From Cercospora beticola (Eukaryota > Ascomycota > Dothideomycetes > Mycosphaerellales > Mycosphaerellaceae): a DNA stretch of 64,000 nucleotides. Each line of letters starts with the position of its first letter. Within the stretch, counting starts at the first letter, position 1. Below, one piece after another: positions 59,900 to 64,000 of the stretch. The stretch spans positions 558,001 through 622,000 of the forward strand of contig NC_088942.1 in assembly GCF_033473495.1 (NCBI RefSeq), written 5' to 3'. The translations under genes were made by a program, and so were the position numbers. The notes below the pieces were generated by a model, which worked only from the letters and a program-made list of their open reading frames with translations, searched no databases and was not told the DNA's origin.

Positions 59900-61400
59900 A
59901 GTCTTTCCTCTTCTTAGAAGCTAAGCTCTCGTACCGAACGCTTTTAGTATAGTACTATTCTATTACTACTAGGTAGAGTTCTAGATATTATAGATACTAG
60001 AACTAGATAGAATAGCGCTCTTATAGTATATACTACCTTAGTATAGGCTATTTCTTTTTATTATATTAGATACTATTAGCTCTATACCTCGTACTCTCTA
60101 TAGTATACTATATACTTCCTAGGTCCGTCGTACTCTCTCTTCGAGAGATAGTCCCGAGATTAGTACTTCTAAGTATAGTAGCTATATCTTATTATTATCT
60201 TATACTAGGTTCCTATATAGCTATATTTCTAATAATTAAAGTACTACTTAACCTAATACTATCGATCGTACCTCTCGTACTAGTAGAGCTCGCTATACTA
60301 TATAAGGCTCTCGCTAATAATTTTATTAGTATTTTTAGGTCGCGCGAACTCGATAATAATAGAGGTCGTCGACTTCTTTACGCTACTCTATATAAGCTAT
60401 CCTATATATTTAATCTCCGCTCGAGAAATAAAAGGCCGGTTCTTATATAGAATCTTATCTCGATTCTCTATAAATTTATCTATATCGATAAAGTATATAT
60501 AGATACTATAGATAATAACGCTATATATCGGGACGTAGACCGAGGCTCCCTTCTCTATACGATATACCTATTTCTCGCTATATTATTATAGTATCTATAT
60601 CTCGCTAACGCTTACTATCCTAATAATAAGGTCTCTACTTTTAAGCTAATTAGTAGATATAATTTTAATCTCTACTATCTATTAGTTCGTACTCTATTTA
60701 AGAGCGTAGTTAACGTAGAACTTAAAGTATCGTAGGTTTATTATACGTAAGCGTTTAATAGTTATAGAGTTTCTAATATTTACGATAATTTTATACTAGC
60801 TCTAGGTAGATATAGTCGGTATATTATAGGGAACGTATATACTACTAGCTAGTATACTACTCGCTACTACTACTATATAGCTTATTAGTATACTCTTATT
60901 ATTCTATAGGTTAGTATTTTTAACGTCTCTTATAATTATAACTTCTACTTTACTTACTTCTATTATCTCTTTTATAGCTTCTTTTATCTCCTCTCTAACT
61001 ATAGCGATCCTTTCGATCTATATATTAGTATCTCGTAGCTCTTTCTTTAGTATTTCTAGTCTCTATAATATCTCTTCTTTTATTACTTTTATGTCTTCCT
61101 ATATCTCGTATAGCGCGCTATAAATAGTAGTTATATCGGGGATATTCTATACTTTTATAACGAACGACGTCGTACTTTAGATTATTATCTTCGCGACCTC
61201 TACTAGTATAGTCTAACTCCTAGTATAGTCGATATAGCTATAGATCTCTAGTAGATACTTTATAAGTTTAAAAGTATACTCTCTATATTCTATAGGCTAT
61301 ATTACTCTCTCTAGCTATAGCTCTACTATCGTAGTAGGCGCGGTAGATAACGCGTCTAACTATATAGTATTATAGTACCTTCTTAGATAGATATTTTATA
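59900..61400 (-). pseudogene. LINE-2 ORF1 (gag-like) relic with zinc knuckles
   Basis: ORF1 proteins of Tad1-like LINEs bind the element RNA. On the minus strand YFNYWKYSYIGTQY is read at 60202-60243, the spacing of C-x2-C-x4-H-x4-C with all ligands turned to Tyr. A second cluster follows at about 60145-60190 (YSYYTQKYQSRDY). Upstream sequence is polar and may form a coiled coil, but is too degraded to delimit. Confidence 0.65.
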
Positions 61401-61424
61401 TAGTATTATAACTAAATTCCGAAA

Positions 61425-61432
61425 AGTAAGAT
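61425..61432. repeat. Candidate target-site duplication of LINE-2 (right)
   Basis: AGTAAGAT, partner of 55489-55496. Confidence 0.5.
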
Positions 61433-64000
61433 TCTCGCTATATTTATAGTTTTTTTTAGAAATATTAGATATAGTATAAAGTAGTATATCTATACGAAAT
61501 CGGCTAGTTATATACGGACTCGTACTTATTCCTTATAGCGACCTACGATTACTAATAATCTCCTATAGCCTAAGGAGTATACTATAGATATAAAGAGCTT
61601 CGAGTTAATATTCGAGTATATATAGGTTAAATTATAAAGTAGCGAGGAGTAGAGTATACTACTATAGGAGATTATATATAATATTATTAAATAGAATACG
61701 GCCTTTAAAATATAGATATTAAGTACCTTATCGGTCTTCTCTAATATTATAACGTTCGAATTAGTTAATTTAAAATCGTATATAGAATATACTTACTTTT
61801 AAGAGATTATAGTCTAGATTCGAAGTACTTTAAAGAGGCGATTATATATATTAGATTAAACGCTATTCTCTAAGCGTAGCCGACGAATAACTATAACTTA
61901 GATAGCTCTATATAAGCGTATCTCCTTAAGTATACTACTCTAAGTATTTATAATTGTAAAGGCTATAGAGTAGCGCTTTTTATAAGCTAGTAGTATAATA
62001 GAGGAGTTATAATACTATCGCGCGCGCTAGCTATCTATAGATATAAGAGTAGTATATAACTTCTTCGAGAATAAAGAGAAAACGGATAGTATATAAGAAC
62101 GTTCGCTTATAGCGCCTACTACTTATACTATAAGTTCTAAGCTTATTAATAATATCGAGAATCTACTACTATCTAGAGGTCGGCGAGTATTATTAACTTA
62201 TATAACGAGCTACGTTTTGTTCTTCTAGCCTCTTCTATTTACTTTTATTACTATCTTCTTTACTTTAAGAGACGATATAAGTATAGTGTCTCTTTTATTA
62301 AATAGGACTTAATACTATTTTATAAGACTAAAAGATATATCTCGTAGGAGCTTAAGTAACTATAATATAGTTTCTAGTAAGGATACGTATACTATCGTTA
62401 CTACTCGACTATAGTACGTAAAAGTAAAGTATAGATACTTTCTTCTATTTCTATTTATAAAATTAGTTTCTTTATAAATATAAGTTTCTCTATATATATA
62501 GTTCTTAAGTAGATCGATAGAATCTCTTTATTTTAATACTTAATTATCTAGAATCTATACTATTCTATAGTATAGTAATAAATTATATTCTATATACTAT
62601 AAGACTAGGTTCTATAAGAATATTTCCTATATTTATATCTCGCGTTATATAGAGAAATACTAATAGTATTATCGAAATAGATAAAATTATAAAGTTACTA
62701 ATAAGTCTCTCTAGAGTAAGTATAGTACTATCTACCTCTATTCTTATCTAAAAATATAGTTAGCTTTCGTTAGCTAGGTCGGCTATAATAGTAATATAGT
62801 AGTAGAGTCTCTAATAGGAATTTATTAATACTAATTAGATCTAAACTACCGCTATATTTATCTAATATAAAGCTACTAAGTAGACTAGAGAGAAATAATT
62901 CTATTACGCTTCGGAGCTCTAGCTTAACTAAGACTTATTCCTCTTTAAGTCTAGATTTTATTATAGTCTATAAAATACCGAGAGTTCTCTCTACGGCTGC
63001 TATAGCAAGTTTTAATTCTACTAATATAGCTCTTAGCGTTCGTTCTATACTTAGTTAGCGTCTCGCTATACTTAATTTAATATATATTTCGATATACTAT
63101 TATTATTCTCGGTATTACTAGGTACTTTTCGAATAGTATCTATAGTAACTTAAGACTCCTATAGTAGTTATATTAAGAACTAGTATAGAGTATACTAGAG
63201 AAGATTTATAATTAAAGTATATAATTACTATCTAGAGTCTTATTACTAGTTACCTAGTATTTAAAGCTTAATACTAGGAATAGAGTAGTATTAAGAAAGC
63301 GCTCTACTACCTCTTAGTTATAATAGTAGAGTAAGATCTCGAAGGTATATAGCTATCGTATACCTCTCGATATTATAGAACTAGGATTAGAGCTTAATTA
63401 AACTATATTTAGTTAAGCTTATCGAAGCTATCTATATTATATTAGAAGGTAGCGTAATTTTCGAATATCTAGTTAGATGTTTTATTAAAAGCGTAATAAC
63501 CTCCTAAAAGTTATATTTAATAATAATAGTAGTAGATAGGCGACGGAAGCTACTCGTATATTTACTATTAGGAATAAGGTAGCTATTAGCGATTTAATCT
63601 CGTTTTCTAGTAAGCTCTCTAAACTAGTTCTTATTAGTATTAGTTTAGGCTATAGAGGAGTATATATATATAGAAGTAGGTATCTCTATTAGAAATAGAA
63701 CTAAGTCGCTAAGTATATAGTCTAAGTAGATACGTTACTATAATCTCTCTATAGTAAGCCGAATTCTAAAATATATTCGATAGTCGTCTCTTTCTATTAC
63801 TAGAATATTACTAGTACTCGATTATAAATATATTATCTACTCTTTTATTATATTCTCGATAATATTCGAGCTTATTTTATCTAAGCGTTCTAGCGTACTT
63901 ATATATTAGCTAGTATCTCTAGAGTATTTTTAACGTAACTAGGCTAGATAAATTCGCTATAGAATAGTATTTATACGAGTACCCGACTCGATATAGTTAA
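61433..64000. other. RIP-degraded DNA, no assignable gene
   Basis: About 2.6 kb to the window edge. A weak protein-like run on the + strand is visible near 62260-62470 (DDISIVSLLLN...), but I could not extend it or name a family. No further LTR or LINE motif was seen. Confidence 0.35.

Larger units (their letters stand above)
55497..61424 (-). mobile_element. LINE-2: Tad1/I-like non-LTR retrotransposon, near full length
   Basis: About 5.9 kb on the minus strand with the full LINE order: ORF1 with zinc knuckles, APE endonuclease, reverse transcriptase, RNase H, then a 3' tail of pentanucleotide repeats. It differs from LINE-1 in sequence and in keeping CpG, so it is another family. Ends rest on the 3' tail and an 8-bp candidate TSD. 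It is inactive, with RIP-type stops in each domain. Confidence 0.7.

Noticed and set aside
1..64000. CRISPR array, tRNA, rRNA or bacterial operons
   Set aside because: No regularly spaced repeats, no clover-leaf-like A/B boxes and no rRNA-like blocks were seen; elements and the intron point to a filamentous fungus.

Overview
This window looks like a gene-dead, repeat-rich block from a filamentous ascomycete (Pezizomycotina). Nearly every CpA and TpG dinucleotide is missing, TpA is greatly enriched, and CpG survives in most of the window. That is the footprint of repeat-induced point mutation (RIP; C to T at CpA on either strand). With TpG gone there are almost no ATG codons, and CAA, CAG and TGG codons have become TAA or TAG, so no intact gene is left. 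The features below were found by reading through RIP-type stops and allowing RIP-type changes (Gln/Trp to stop, His/Cys to Tyr, Ala to Val, Gly to Ser/Arg, Asp to Asn). All protein calls are therefore relics. I saw no tRNA, rRNA, CRISPR array or functional promoter.

Layout. Positions 1-26082 hold RIP-degraded DNA with several protein-like reading-frame tracts on the + strand. The longest (2-4570) is a single frame of about 1,520 codons with a coiled-coil middle. The best identified (about 24482-26060) is a patatin-like phospholipase relic. Positions 26083-43834 are a minus-strand LINE (LINE-1, Tad1/I-like). A Ty1/copia LTR retrotransposon (Copia-A, + strand, 28929-41857, TSD TTTAG) sits inside it. 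A Ty3/gypsy chromovirus (minus strand, 32611-39403, TSD TAGGC) sits inside Copia-A, giving three levels of nesting. From about 43850 to 51717 runs a + strand host-like gene relic with TPR-like helices, probably the C-terminal part of a Clr5-domain protein. It is cut by a second, uninterrupted copy of the same copia family (Copia-B, minus strand, 44598-50727, TSD ATTAC). Positions 51718-55488 are mostly unassigned. Positions 55497-61424 are a second minus-strand LINE (LINE-2) with ORF1 zinc knuckles, endonuclease, reverse transcriptase and RNase H. Positions 61433-64000 are unassigned.

How the parts relate. The insertion order is readable: LINE-1 first, then Copia-A into LINE-1, then the gypsy element into Copia-A. 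Copia-B carries the undisturbed version of the gypsy target site, an internal empty-site control. LTR pairs differ only by transitions, as expected if RIP rather than clock-like mutation separated them. The host-like relics (patatin, Clr5-like, the long coiled-coil frame) are as heavily mutated as the transposons, so the whole block was treated as repeated DNA or was reached by RIP spreading. The most unusual items are a protein-like frame antisense to gag-pol in the 3' part of the gypsy element, the marked CpG poverty of the copia and LINE-1 families compared with everything around them, and the dead patatin and TPR-type genes.
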